Shown in pieces: positions 35,801-45,495 of a stretch of DNA of 64,000 nt. The notes under the pieces were generated by a model. The model saw only the letters and a list, made by a program, of their open reading frames with translations. It ran no database searches and was not told the origin of the DNA. The number at the start of each line of letters is the position of its first letter. Position 1 is the first letter of the stretch. The position numbers were made by a program, and so were the translations under genes. The stretch is from Xiphias gladius (Eukaryota > Chordata > Actinopteri > Istiophoriformes > Xiphiidae): the NCBI RefSeq assembly GCF_016859285.1, contig NC_053405.1:252501-316500 (forward strand), written 5' to 3'.

Positions 35801-38800
35801 TCGTGTTTCATAGACGTGTGTGTGATCACACGCTGTATGTGTTCATACATGTGTGAATTTATATACATGTGTGTCGGTGGTGTGTTCACTGGTGGTCTGT
35901 AAAGTGGACTCACTGCGATGAGCTGCAGTCGATCCTGCTGACAGAGAGCCTGACTCACCCTGAGACAGAGGGACACAGAGATAGAGAGAGACAGAGAGAC
36001 AGAGACAGACAGACAGAGAGAGAAAGACAGAGACAGAAGTGAATCTCTACGTAGAGAATTCTGGAGATACATTTACACGTACATAGAAAAACACCAATAA
36101 ATGCCTGTCAAGGAGAATTAGCCAGATACCCACTGATAATTGACATTTGAAAGAGAGCACTCACATTTTGTAAGCACCTTAAATCCAGCCCTCCAGACAG
36201 CCTCCACTCCAGAGCCCTCCAAATCCAAGAGCTGAGCCCAGAAAAGAGGTCCCACTCAGCTGGTGCAGAGACTAACTGCCCCCTCTCAAACAAACTCTGA
36301 TCAGTCTCGCAACAACACTGCTTTCCAAACACCAATCGGAGTAAACCAAGTTCTAACACACTATAAAGAAACCTGTTTGAAACACTCGAAAGAAGAAACT
36401 AAAAACAGATTAAGAGTGTAGAAAGTAGAATGTTATCTGTCCCTAAACAGAGATGAAGAATAGGTAGAATATCTCTTAACTGTCAGAGATAAGAAGCAGA
36501 GGCAGGGACTAACCAAGTCTAGGCTCAGTTACCACACCCTGGCAATCAAACAAGGAAGACACAAAAAATCATGGCGATCAAAAGAAGAAAGAACATGTGG
36601 TCACTGTTCAAAAGATGAGGTTGAGACAGAGGTGCACTTGCTCCTAAAATGTAAATCATTCAAAGAACATTAACTTTAACCAGTTCAATTCTGTAATTTC
36701 ACATTTCAATGAGCTAAATGAGGTCTGAAAATTAAAAATACTCCTAGGAGAAGGAGATGGGGCAAATCTCACTGCCCAGTATATATCAACATGCCACAAC
36801 CTGAGGGACAATGAATGACCTAGACACACACACACACACACACACATGATGAAGCGTAACTTATAATCAATACATATATGTATATCGATTTATTTGTATT
36901 TTTTCTGTTAATGTTCACTTGTTTAAATTATATTTTGATTTTTTGGTAACATTGTTTTTTGAAATTTTTATGCCAATAAAGCACCTTTGAATTTGAATTT
37001 GAGAGACAGACAGTGAGACAGAGAGTTTATGACATGTTTTTTACTAAATGTGGACAAAAACCTCAGGATCATGTTTTGGACCTGGACTCTGGAGTCTCGG
37101 AGAGAGGCGGTTTAGAGGGCTTCACTTCCGCTCGCAGAGATGTGGAGTCCAGTCATATAACTTGGACTCAAGCCAAACTCAAGTCATGTATCTGATGTAG
37201 ACTTGACAAAATCCGAAAAGACTTGCAGATGGACTCCGACTTTAAGACCAGATTCATGACTTCATGTGGACTTTAGCCATTGGCTGTGACTGACTCCATG
37301 TCCTCCCCAAGTCATGAAATGTCCACTGGGAGGGACAGACAACAGATGAGCCTCATTCCATCACCTTCAGACATAAAGACAGACAGCAACATGAAGAACG
37401 TTCAGCTCAGAAGTCACAGCAAACGCAAGACCTGTCCAACACCTGAGGCTCAGGGTACTGGTCTTTGGCCGGCTGTCAGTGAGCCTCCACACCCTCAGCA
37501 TAGATGTGAACTCCCTGCATCACAGAGATCACAAACCTGCAGCAGTTTATCTGGCAACCAGACTCAGCTCCGAATCTGGTTCCCAGTCGAGCTCAGTTCA
37601 AAGACCGGTGCTCACTGACTCTGGAGTCTGCTCACTTCGATTCCTGAGCTAAATGTCACCTCGGCCTTAAAATGCACTTCATTACGACCGACGGTGAACA
37701 CATGTAATCTGAGAATAAAGTGCTGAATGAAAGCACTGTCTCCGATTTCTAAAAGCATCAGCTGTTACCGTGGTGATATGAACTGACGCTGCCTTCAGGT
37801 CCAGTCAGAAATATTAAAACTGAGCAGCTATTTTACGCCTGGCACTTTCTGAAACTTTTGAACGGTCTGTTCACCTGAATTACTAAGAAACATGTTCGAC
37901 GGCGCGGCCCCATGCCGACCGGGAACAGAGTCCCACCTCGTTTGATTCACGACGCGTCTTTGTGTCTTCGGGAGTTTTAGAAGCTGTTCGGGATTTAAGC
38001 ATGGATGCGTTCTTTGTGTCTCATGGACCTGGTCTACTGGTGTTCTGTAAGCACCAGAATACGAAGCAGAGTGAGGAGTATAACTTTATTTTTCTCTTCT
38101 GTATTATTGTAAATATTTTGTCTGTGGTTTATGAGTTTTGCTGAAGATAATAAAGATCTGAAGATCTGATTATGAGGAGTTGGGTGTAGTTTATATATAG
38201 GAAAATAATAAAAAGTGTATTTATTTATTCAGTCTCAGAGAAAACTGCCTCTACCTCAATACAACTGACACAAGTGATTTAATTTGTGGAGACATTTAAG
38301 ATGTCATAGTATTGAGCTCGGACTCAGCTGGATCTGGACTCTGCTGGGTCTGATCAGCAGCAGCTTGACAGCAGAAATGAAGTGGTGAACCTCCATCACG
38401 TGACTGAGACAAAGTGAACTCTGAATGTTTGAGATGTTTGAGTCTCGGCGTCACAGAGCCGCTGTTGATCTGCAGCCTGACTGTCACATGAGAGTTAGCC
38501 GCTAGCTGTTAGCTCCTTGCCACTGAAACTCCTTTGTTTAGTCAGAAAACAGAAAACTGCTGCTGCCTACAGCTTGTTTACTGCTGACGATCCGATAAAG
38601 TGAAGTGCAGTAGGATGATTTGAACAGAAATAAAGTGAAAGTGATGACAGCAGTGCTGCACACACAATATTACTGAGGTCAGGAGTTTCTAAAGTCTTCA
38701 CATTTTTTGACTTTAATTATTGAATTTTTTCACTTTTTAATTCTAATTTCTGTAAAAGGNNNNNNNNNNNNNNNNNNNNNNNNNNNNNNNNNNNNNNNNN

Positions 38801-41800
38801 NNNNNNNNNNNNNNNNNNNNNNNNNNNNNNNNNNNNNNNNNNNNNNNNNNNNNNNNNNNNNNNNNNNNNNNNNNNNNNNNNNNNNNNNNNNNNNNNNNNN
38901 NNNNNNNNNNNNNNNNNNNNNNNNNNNNNNNNNNNNNNNNNNNNNNNNNNNNNNNNNNNNNNNNNNNNNNNNNNNNNNNNNNNNNNNNNNNNNNNNNNNN
39001 NNNNNNNNNNNNNNNNNNNNNNNNNNNNNNNNNNNNNNNNNNNNNNNNNNNNNNNNNNNNNNNNNNNNNNNNNNNNNNNNNNNNNNNNNNNNNNNNNNNN
39101 NNNNNNNNNNNNNNNNNNNNNNNNNNNNNNNNNNNNNNNNNNNNNNNNNNNNNNNNNNNNNNNNNNNNNNNNNNNNNNNNNNNNNNNNNNNNNNNNNNNN
39201 NNNNNNNNNNNNNNNNNNNNNNNNNNNNNNNNNNNNNNNNNNNNNNNNNNNNNNNNNNNGATGCTCACTGAAGCGGACTGATGTGTGCTGATGCGGACTG
39301 ATGCTGACTGATGCTCACTGAAACGGACTGAAGCGGACTGATGATGACTGATGCTCACTGAAACGGACTGAAGCGGACTGATGATGACTGATGCTCACTG
39401 AAACGGACTGAAGCGGACTGATGATGACTGATGCGGACTGATGCTGACTGATGCTGACTGATGCTCACTGAAACGGACTGAAACGGACTGATGCGGACTG
39501 ATGCTGACTGATGCTGACTGATGTTGACTGATACTCAGTAAAACCGACTGAAGCGGCCTAATGTGGACTGATGCTGACTGATGCTCACTGAAGCGGCCTA
39601 ATGTGGACTGATGCGGACTGATGCTGACTGATGCTCACTGAAACGGACTGAAGCGGACTGAAGCGGACTGGTGATGACTGATGCTCACTGAAACGGACTG
39701 AAGCGGACTGATGATGACTGATGCTCACTGAAGCGGACTGAAGCGGACTGATGTGTGCTGATGCGGACTGATGCTGACTGATGCTCACTGAAACGGACTG
39801 AAGCGGACTGGTGATGACTGATGCTCACTGAAACGGACTGAAGCGGACTGATGCTGACTGATGCTCACTGAAACGGACTGAAACGGACTGATGCGGACTG
39901 ATGCTGACTGATGCTGACTGATGTTGACTGATGTTCACTGAAACGGACTGAAACGGACTGATGTGGACTGAGACTGATGCTCACTGAAGCGGACTGATGC
40001 TGACTGATGCTGACTGATGCTCACTGAAACGGACTGAAACGGACTGATGCGGACTGATGCTGACTGATGCTGACTGATGTTGACTGATGTTCACTGAAAC
40101 GGACTGAAACGGACTGATGCTGACTGATGTGTGCTGATGCGGACTGATGCTGACTGATGCTAACTGATGCTCACTGAAACGGACTGAAGCGGACTGATGA
40201 TGATGCGGACTGATGCTGACTGATGCTGACTGATGTTGACTGATACTCAGTGAAACCGACTGAAGCGGCCTAATGTGGACTGATGCTGACTGATGCTGAC
40301 TGATGCTCACTGAAGCGGCCTGATGCTGACTGATGCTGACTGATGCTGACTGATGCTGACTGATACTCAGTGAAACCGACTGAAGCGGCCTAATGTGGAC
40401 TGATGCTGACTGATGCTGACTGATGCTCACTGAAGCGGCCTGATGCTGACTGATGCTGACTGATGCTGACTGATGCTGACTGATACTCAGTGAAACCGAC
40501 TGAAGCGGCCTAATGTGGACTGATGCTGACTGATGCTGACTGATGCTCACTGAAGCGGCCTGATGCTGACTGATGCTGACTGATACTCAGTGAAACCGAC
40601 TGAAGCGGCCTGATGCTGACTGATGCTGACTGATGCTGACTGATGCTGACCAACGTGCACTGATGCTGTTCATGTGAGCTGGACACTTGTCTGTGCCTGA
40701 TACAATAACAAGCACAGTTTTTTACTGCACTACATTCATCTGACAGGTAATTTTCAGAATAAAAGCTGTGCTCTGCCGATTAGACGTGGGTGTGTGCTGA
40801 GGATTACGTGACGCCACCAAACTGCTGTTTTCATCACAGGACCACCTGAACCAGCAGCCTGGTTCTCAGAGAGTCAGTCTCCCTGAGTTTTCAGACTGTT
40901 GATCAGACTGAAGAATTACTAAAGATAAACATTTGATTTTATTTTGGACATTTATTGATTTAAACATGAACTGGTTAATTGATAAAACTATTCAGAGGAC
41001 GTTTCCTCTTTTTTGATTTTTCACAGTAAAACATTTCCAGTCGGGGTTTATCTCTATCTGTCAGGACTCAACTGCAGCTGGAACTAGTGGTTTTTCTGGT
41101 TCTTTTATTGTGAAATGGTGATGAATCAAAACTGAGCTAGTGTGTTTAATGAGTCCTGACCACAGACTGTACACACACACATTCATACTTTATATACAGT
41201 GTGTGACACACAGAACCTGTCTGTGTCCTTGGCATGACATGAATCCGCCCCCCCAGGCTCCACCCCACTGCAGCAGCTCTGTCAAGCTCACACAGACACA
41301 CGAAACAAACACACAGGAATTGAGCCGCAGCAACCTTCAAAATAAAACCGCAGTGTTTTAGAAGGGAGGGGTGCTGAACGTTTTATTACAAAACTGAGCT
41401 GGTTCCTATATCTGAAAGATTTTTCTCCAAAACATGTGATTCTTTATTCAGTGTCTTAATCTGCTGATGTGCGGCAGTGTGATCATCTTCAGACCTGATC
41501 TGAGACCAGACTCCAAAGAGACCGAGGCCACGGGAACCACAGCTCGTGCTGAACTTGCACCGACTGAAATCTCCCAGAAACAGAAAGAGCAATGACGTGA
41601 GCTGACCACTGAAGTTTGTTGTCTGATCTCCGACATCTGAATTAATTTCCCCATTGTTTAATGCTCTAATATATAAATAAAACAAGCTGTTTGAATTTAA
41701 TCGGTTCTTTTAATGAAGACTGAGACGAGACTGAACCTCGTCTGAATATATTGCGAAGTCACTCTGAATCCATGTTCTGGAAAAAACTACGTCCTTTGAA

Positions 41801-42516
41801 GAAGGTTACAGGTAAAATAAAGACAGTGTTGGTTCACCTCCACTTAACTGATTCCACTTCATTAGACCCGTGAAGAGTCTTGCAGTGAAAGCAGAGCAGT
41901 TAAAATCACTCTGTTATTTGAAGATTAAAGTCCCACTGCTCCGTTCTTCATCTTCTCTTTCCTCACTGATCCACAGCCTGAAAACTCTTCAGGATCTGTT
42001 CAAACATTATTGGACCAACAAATAATACCATTATCATTAATTAATGAGCACATTAAATCTACCTGAGCAGGTGAAGTTAATCATTATTCCGAGTCCTTTA
42101 GCCCCTCTCTGTCCCTTCTAAACATTTTTGGATATTTGGATAATAATAATGATCTTTGAGCTTATGGCCTTAACTAGTTTTAATTTGAGAAATAATAATT
42201 GTCTGTTTAATGTGTGTATCTGTTGTGGGTGGAGAGCTGCTGTGAACAAAAGTTCTTACAGGAATAAATAATAAAAGTTGTACTGAGGCTACTTTTGTTT
42301 AAATGGACCTTTTGTTTCAGGGAAAGTCTGCTGATGATTAACTAACTAAACTGATATAACAACACGTTGTGCAGCTCTGTATGAAAGTAGTAAAAACCCG
42401 CAGACTTATAAAATAAAGTGTTATGTCAGTTTACAATGAAACAATGTGGAATTAAGATTTATCTTTATACAGCAATAAAATAATGATTTTTAATACCTGC
42501 TGGAGTGAGTGTGTGA

Positions 42517-42551
<35 letters not shown>

Positions 42552-42552
42552 A

Positions 42553-42585
<33 letters not shown>

Positions 42586-43271
42586 CCCCCATCAGCAGTG
42601 AGGGTAGATCTCACTAAGAGCTACGTGTTTTAAAGTAGGCAGTTTATGAAACCAACCACTGACATTATTACAACAAAATCTTCACACTGTGACAGAGCAG
42701 AAAAAAAAAACGGACTCTATCCATGCTTTTATTTTGAGGAGACCGACCGGAAGTCGTGTCCCCCTAACACGTCTACCTTGACGACGGCTATTGATCACAA
42801 ATCAGATCCTTCATAGCAAAAAAACCGGATCAATATGTGATTATAAAGGCTTGTGCTGCTCACTGATGAGCGGTCAGCTCTGTCCGGTCTACTTCCGCCG
42901 AGAAAAGTAGAGCACAGGGTCTGTTGGTCACTGCGATCAGGTTTAGTGGGATTTAACCCTTTCGTTTCCCGCCGCAGTGACTCTGAAACTCCCCGATCAC
43001 ACAGACACACACACACACACACACACACACACTGAGCCGGTTTATCTGTCGCGGTATTCCGGAGGGGCTCCGAGGCGGATTTTGGCGCAGTTTATGCGCA
43101 GGTTCCCTCCGGTCGCCACTGACTCAGCGGTCTGACGGACTGATGCCGCACAATGACGACACACCGGACACCGGGCACAATTTACGTCATAAACAGACAG
43201 AAAAATACACGCATGAAGAAGAAATGAAAGACGGTGAAAAGAAGAGGAAATAAAAAGTGTACTCACTCCAT
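29054..43271 (-). CDS. palm: Paralemmin-1, whole coding span
   Basis: Paralemmin-1 is a lipid-anchored protein of the inner plasma membrane that shapes filopodia and dendritic spines. Nine exons join with matching phases: 43271-43267, 35959-35914, 35058-34978, 33322-33195, 32948-32885, 32356-32335, 32257-32189, 30504-30373 and 29661-29054. The sum is 1155 bp, or 384 aa (human 387 as I recall). Visible features: an N-terminal coiled coil (QDRLQLIA, then EIENKKRQLEDDRRALQHLK and SKALRERWLL) over residues 3 to about 110; MYSVEIKVERDKLTGETRVL near 138-158; SSSEVDELIHKADEAS; FMGYQSVEDEAETKKVLG near 275; and a C terminus CKCCSIM. The CSIM CaaX box would be prenylated and the upstream cysteines palmitoylated. 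PALM2 is the alternative, but the C-terminal motifs and the misp neighbour fit PALM1. Exon 1 is inferred from phase and a donor. Confidence 0.93.
30373..30504 (-). CDS. palm: palm exon 8
   Basis: The acceptor is a run of eleven C then ACAG (30505) and the donor is AAAG|GTGATG. It encodes MYSVEIKVERDK..GETRVL through GVKVYEDEQK, the most conserved paralemmin block outside the coiled coil. Confidence 0.93.
30520..30690. repeat. GACAGACAGAGACA tandem repeat upstream of palm exon 8
   Basis: Imperfect ACAGACAG/AGAGACAG units. In gene sense this is a CTGTCTCTGTCTG run leading into the exon 8 acceptor, with an 11-base G run (C in sense) next to the exon. Confidence 0.85.
31605..32165. repeat. ACTGTAATCTGATT degenerate minisatellite in palm intron 7
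   Basis: About thirty loose copies of CTGTAATCTGATTA with variable spacing. A further short block lies at 32465-32545 beyond exons 6 and 7, so the repeat brackets them. Confidence 0.8.
32189..32257 (-). CDS. palm: palm exon 7
   Basis: A 69-bp exon between CTGATCAG (32258) and CAAG|GTGAGA (32188). It encodes a polar, Ser/Gln-rich linker (HSSSQQDRAAPS). It is supported by splice sites and by phase with both neighbours; the sequence itself is not conserved enough to recognise. Confidence 0.7.
32335..32356 (-). CDS. palm: palm 22-nt microexon 6
   Basis: Only 22 bases (VSSGSVQ plus one base) between CTCTCCCTCCAG and CAAG|GTAAAC. It is needed to keep exons 5 and 7 in frame. Confidence 0.65.
32630..32872 (+). 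repeat. GAGGACATTTTTGGC repeat with (TG)n
   Basis: Same family as 18112-18330 (GAGGACATTTTTGGCAAG, AAAGGGCTGTTTGAGG), ending in a 45-base (TG)n at 32823-32870 next to palm exon 5. Confidence 0.75.
32885..32948 (-). CDS. palm: palm exon 5
   Basis: A 64-bp exon encoding LEQELVSLETG, which matches human PALM LEEEIEMLERG. The acceptor is GTGTTGCAG (32949) and the donor ACG|GTGAGT (32884). A (TG)n run lies 16 bases upstream and a (CA)n run about 10 bases downstream in sense. Confidence 0.9.
32965..32990. repeat. (CA)n beside palm exon 5
   Basis: Thirteen CA units, which read UG in palm RNA, just upstream of the exon 5 acceptor. Confidence 0.9.
33195..33322 (-). CDS. palm: palm exon 4
   Basis: A 128-bp exon, SKALRERWLLDGAPSAG then KRQLEQDEAKTRSLEDTINR. 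Acceptor GTGTTCAG (33323); donor AACAG|GTCTAA. It contains the coiled-coil core conserved in all paralemmins. Confidence 0.93.
33323..34977. other. palm: palm intron 3 with scattered repeat fragments
   Basis: Holds a nuclear-receptor-like cluster at 33625-33652 (see findings). It also has an ACTTGTACTTT fragment at 34840-34915 and a retroelement-tail-like GCTGTACAAATAAAATGATTATT near 34575. No coding exon was seen. Confidence 0.5.
33625..33652 (+). promoter_or_regulatory. Estrogen-response-like palindrome plus DR1 half-sites
   Basis: AGGTCA-CAG-TGACCT at 33625-33639 matches the consensus ERE exactly. It is followed with 1-bp spacing by TGACCT (33641) and TGACC (33648). Function is unknown, and the unit may belong to a dispersed repeat. 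Confidence 0.45.
34978..35058 (-). CDS. palm: palm exon 3
   Basis: An 81-bp, phase 0-0 exon encoding EKRKWQTEIENKKRQLEDD then RRALQHLK. Acceptor ATGCCTCAG (35059); donor AAG|GTGAGA. Nearly identical in pattern to human PALM EIENKRRQLEDERRQLQHLK. Confidence 0.95.
35914..35959 (-). CDS. palm: palm exon 2
   Basis: A 46-bp exon encoding VSQALCQQDRLQLIA, matching human SQQERLQAIA. Acceptor CTCTGTCTCAG (35960); donor GCA|GTGAGT. The acceptor merges into a GACAGAGA tandem repeat (35961-36035). Confidence 0.9.
35945..36035. repeat. GACAGAGA tandem repeat at the palm exon 2 acceptor
   Basis: Units of GACAGAGA/GAGAGACA, pyrimidine-rich in gene sense. Confidence 0.85.
36100..36995 (+). mobile_element. 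3' fragment of a non-LTR retrotransposon (LINE)
   Basis: Around 36515-36670 the plus strand reads RLSYHTLAIKQGRHKKS then CGHCSKDEVETEVHLLLKC, a Cys-His motif typical of the C terminus of a fish LINE ORF2. It ends with a 3' tail, AATAAAGCACC then TTGAATTTGAATTTGAG. 5' truncated and inserted in palm intron 1; a CA run is at 36824-36845. Confidence 0.75.
36996..38759. other. palm: palm intron 1, no recognised feature
   Basis: No coding exon or clear repeat. The open frame at 37280-37618 has no recognisable similarity. Confidence 0.5.
38760..39259. other. Assembly gap (500 N)
   Basis: Exactly 500 N, a conventional placeholder length, so the true size is unknown. It lies against the minisatellite that probably broke the assembly. 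Confidence 0.99.
39260..40655. repeat. GACTGATGCT 10-bp minisatellite with 120-bp higher-order period
   Basis: About 140 copies of a 10-bp unit with variants (GACTGATGCT, CACTGAAACG, GACTGAAGCG). From about 40242 a 120-bp block is repeated exactly, so the bases at 40261, 40381 and 40501 begin identical 60-base runs. Because three units make 30 bp, the minus strand stays open with a 10-residue period (SISQHQSASV), which is not evidence for a gene. Confidence 0.95.
40656..42506. other. palm: palm intron 1, no recognised feature
   Basis: Unique-looking AT-rich DNA. Nothing coding or structural was recognised. Confidence 0.5.
42507..42586. repeat. (GT)n microsatellite
   Basis: Two long GT runs separated by GAGAAT. 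Confidence 0.95.
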
Positions 43272-43360
43272 GTCTCAGCACAGATCAGTCCGCAACAGCC
43301 CGAATCATCTGATCCACATCCAGGAGAGAAAGGAGACCCGCCCACAGGAGGGTGGGAAGC
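42860..43360 (-). promoter_or_regulatory. palm: Candidate palm promoter and first exon region
   Basis: This stretch is richer in CpG than the surrounding DNA (for example GGTCGCC, GCGGTATTCCGG, CCGCCGCAG). It contains the inferred exon 1 start codon at 43271 and, in the 5' part of intron 1, a CRE-like TTACGTCA (43182-43189). It is bracketed by (CA)n at 43003-43032 and (GT)n at 43363-43402. The transcription start is not visible. Confidence 0.4.
43267..43271 (-). CDS. palm: palm exon 1 coding part (ATG GA)
   Basis: The minus strand reads GAGAC-ATG-GA|GTGAGT. It has a purine at -3 and G at +4, and the donor leaves phase 2, which joins exon 2 to give Met-Glu-Val. Human PALM also begins Met-Glu-Val. 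The 5'UTR continues upstream through a CpG-richer stretch. Confidence 0.75.
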
Positions 43361-43362
43361 TG

Positions 43363-43402
<40 letters not shown>

Positions 43403-43405
<3 letters not shown>

Positions 43406-45330
43406 TTCGTGGGGGGGGCAAGAGAGAAGGGAACAGGAGAGAAAAGTAAGGAGACAAGAGAGGAGAGAAGGAAACAATAGACAAGGAAACGGGAGGAAAG
43501 AAGGGAATTGAGAGAAGGAAACGGGAGAGAAGTAAATAGGAGAGGAGAAATGGAAACGAGTGAAAAGGAAATTAGAGAGGAAACAAAGGAAACAAGAGTG
43601 AAGTAAACGAGAAAGAAGGAAACGAGAGAGGAGAGAAGGAAACAAGCGAGAAGGAAATAGGAGAGGAGAGAAGGAAACAAGCAAAGAAGGAGACAAGAGA
43701 GGAAAGAAGGAAACAAGAGAGGAGAGAAGGAAACAAGAGAGAAGGAAATAGGAGAGGAGAGAAGGAAACAAGAGAGAAGGAAATGAGACAAGAGCGGAAA
43801 GAAGGAAATGAGACAGAAGGAAACAAGGAAAGAAGGAAGGAAACAACAGAGGAGAGAAGGAAACGAGAGAGGAGAGAAGGAAACAAGCGAGAAGTAAATA
43901 GGAGAGGAGAGAAGGAAACAAGAGAAGGAAATGAGGGAGGAGAGAAGGAAACAAGGGAGAAGTAAATAGGAGAGGAGAGAAGGAAACGAGACAGGAGAGA
44001 AGGAGACAAGAAAGGAAACAAGAGCGGAAAGAAGGAAACAGGATGGAGAGAAGGAAATGAGAGAGAAGGAAACGAGTAGAAGGAAACAAGAAAAGAAAGG
44101 AAATAAGAGAGGAAAGAAGGAAACAACAGAGAAGGAAATGAGGGAGAGAAGGAAATAAGAGGAAAGAAGGAAACAACAGAGAAGGAAACAAGAAAGAAGT
44201 AAATAGGAGAGGGCAGAAGGAAACGAGAAAGAAAGAAACTAGAGAGGAGAGAAGGAAATGAGAGAGGAGAGAAGGAAACAAGCGAGAAGGAAATGAGGGA
44301 GGAGAGAAGGAAACAAGCAAAGAAGGAGACAAGACAGGGAAGAAGGAAACAGGAGAGGAGAGAAGGAAACGAGAGAGGAGAGAAGGAAACAAGCAAGAAG
44401 GAAAGGAGACAAGAGAAGAAAGAAGGAAGGAAACAGGATGGAGAGAAGGAAATGAGAGAGAGAGAAGGAAATGAGGGAGAGAGAAGGAAACGAGAGAGGA
44501 GAGAAGGAAACAAGCAAGAAGTAAATAGGAGAGGAGAGAAGGAAACAAGAGAGGAGAGAAGGAAACAAGCAAAGAAGGAAACAAGAGAGGAGAGAAGGAA
44601 ACAAGAGAGAAGGAAATAGGAGAGGAGAAAAGGAAACAAGAGAGAAGGAAAGGAGACAAGAGAAGAAAGAAGGAAACAAGAGAGGAGAGAAGGAAACAAG
44701 AGTGGAAAGAAGGAAACAGGAGCGGAGAGAAGGGAATGAGACAGAAGGAAACAAGGAAAGAAAGAAGGAAACAACAGAGGAGAGAAGGAAACGAGAGAGG
44801 AGAGAAGGAAACAAGGGAGAAGTAAATAGGAGAGGAGAGAAGGAAACAAGAGAAGGAAATAAGGGAGGAGAGAAGGAAACAAGGGAGAAGTAAATAGGAG
44901 AGGAGAGAAGGAAACGAGACAGGAGAGAAGGAGACAAGAAAGGAAACAAGAGCGGAAGGAAGGAAACAAGATGGAGAGAAGGAAATGAGAGAAGAAGGAA
45001 ACAAGAAAAAAAGAAAGAAGGAAATAGAGGAAAGAAGGAAACAACAGAGAAGGAAACAAGGAAGAAGTAAATAGGAGAAGAGAGAAGGAAACGAGAAAGA
45101 AGGAAACAAGAGAGGAGAGAAGAAAAAACAAGCAAGAAGTAAATAGGAGAGGAGAGAAGGAAACAAGCAAAGAAGGAGAAAAGAGAAGAAAGAAGGAAAC
45201 AAGAGAGGAGAGAAGGAAACAAGAGAGAAGGAAATGAGGGAGGAGAGAAGGAAACAGGATGGAGAGAAGGAAATGAGAGAGAAGGAAACAAGAGAGGAAA
45301 AAAGGAAACGAGAAGGAAATCTGAAATTTC
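43403..45330 (+). repeat. 1.9-kb polypurine tract, GGAAACAAGAGAGGAGAGAA type
   Basis: Nearly all A and G on the plus strand, broken mainly by single C or T in AAACAAG, AAATAGG and AAACGAG. Units are about 20-30 bp, with blocks repeated about 928 bp apart (for example from 43811 and from 44739). Frames of up to 671 codons on the minus strand are Ser/Phe/Leu/Pro runs and are not genes. Confidence 0.95.
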
Positions 45331-45495
45331 AAAAAATAAAGTTGTAATCTTTTGAGAATATTTTGAAAAGAAAATAATTTTACAAGAAGGAAAAGTCTGA
45401 ATAATATGAAAAACTGGTGACTTTTGAATTTTTATGGATAGTTTCAGTTTTAGTATAATATTATATCAAGAAGGTTATTTCCTTTAGTTTTTATA

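Noticed and set aside
38707-39358. Open frames of about 200 codons across 38.7-39.4 kb
   Set aside because: They are made of 500 unknown bases and have no real sequence.
39981-40550. 189-codon minus-strand frame with SISQHQSASV repeats
   Set aside because: It comes from a 10-bp minisatellite without stops and has no start context, splice sites or homologues; the same peptide arises from the other array segments.
39260-40655. Regular repeats resembling a CRISPR array
   Set aside because: The units are contiguous, with no unique spacers, in a vertebrate intron.
43187-45332. Open frames of up to 671 codons on the minus strand
   Set aside because: They lie wholly in the polypurine tract. The products are Ser/Phe/Leu/Pro runs, open in all three frames because CT-rich codons contain no stops.
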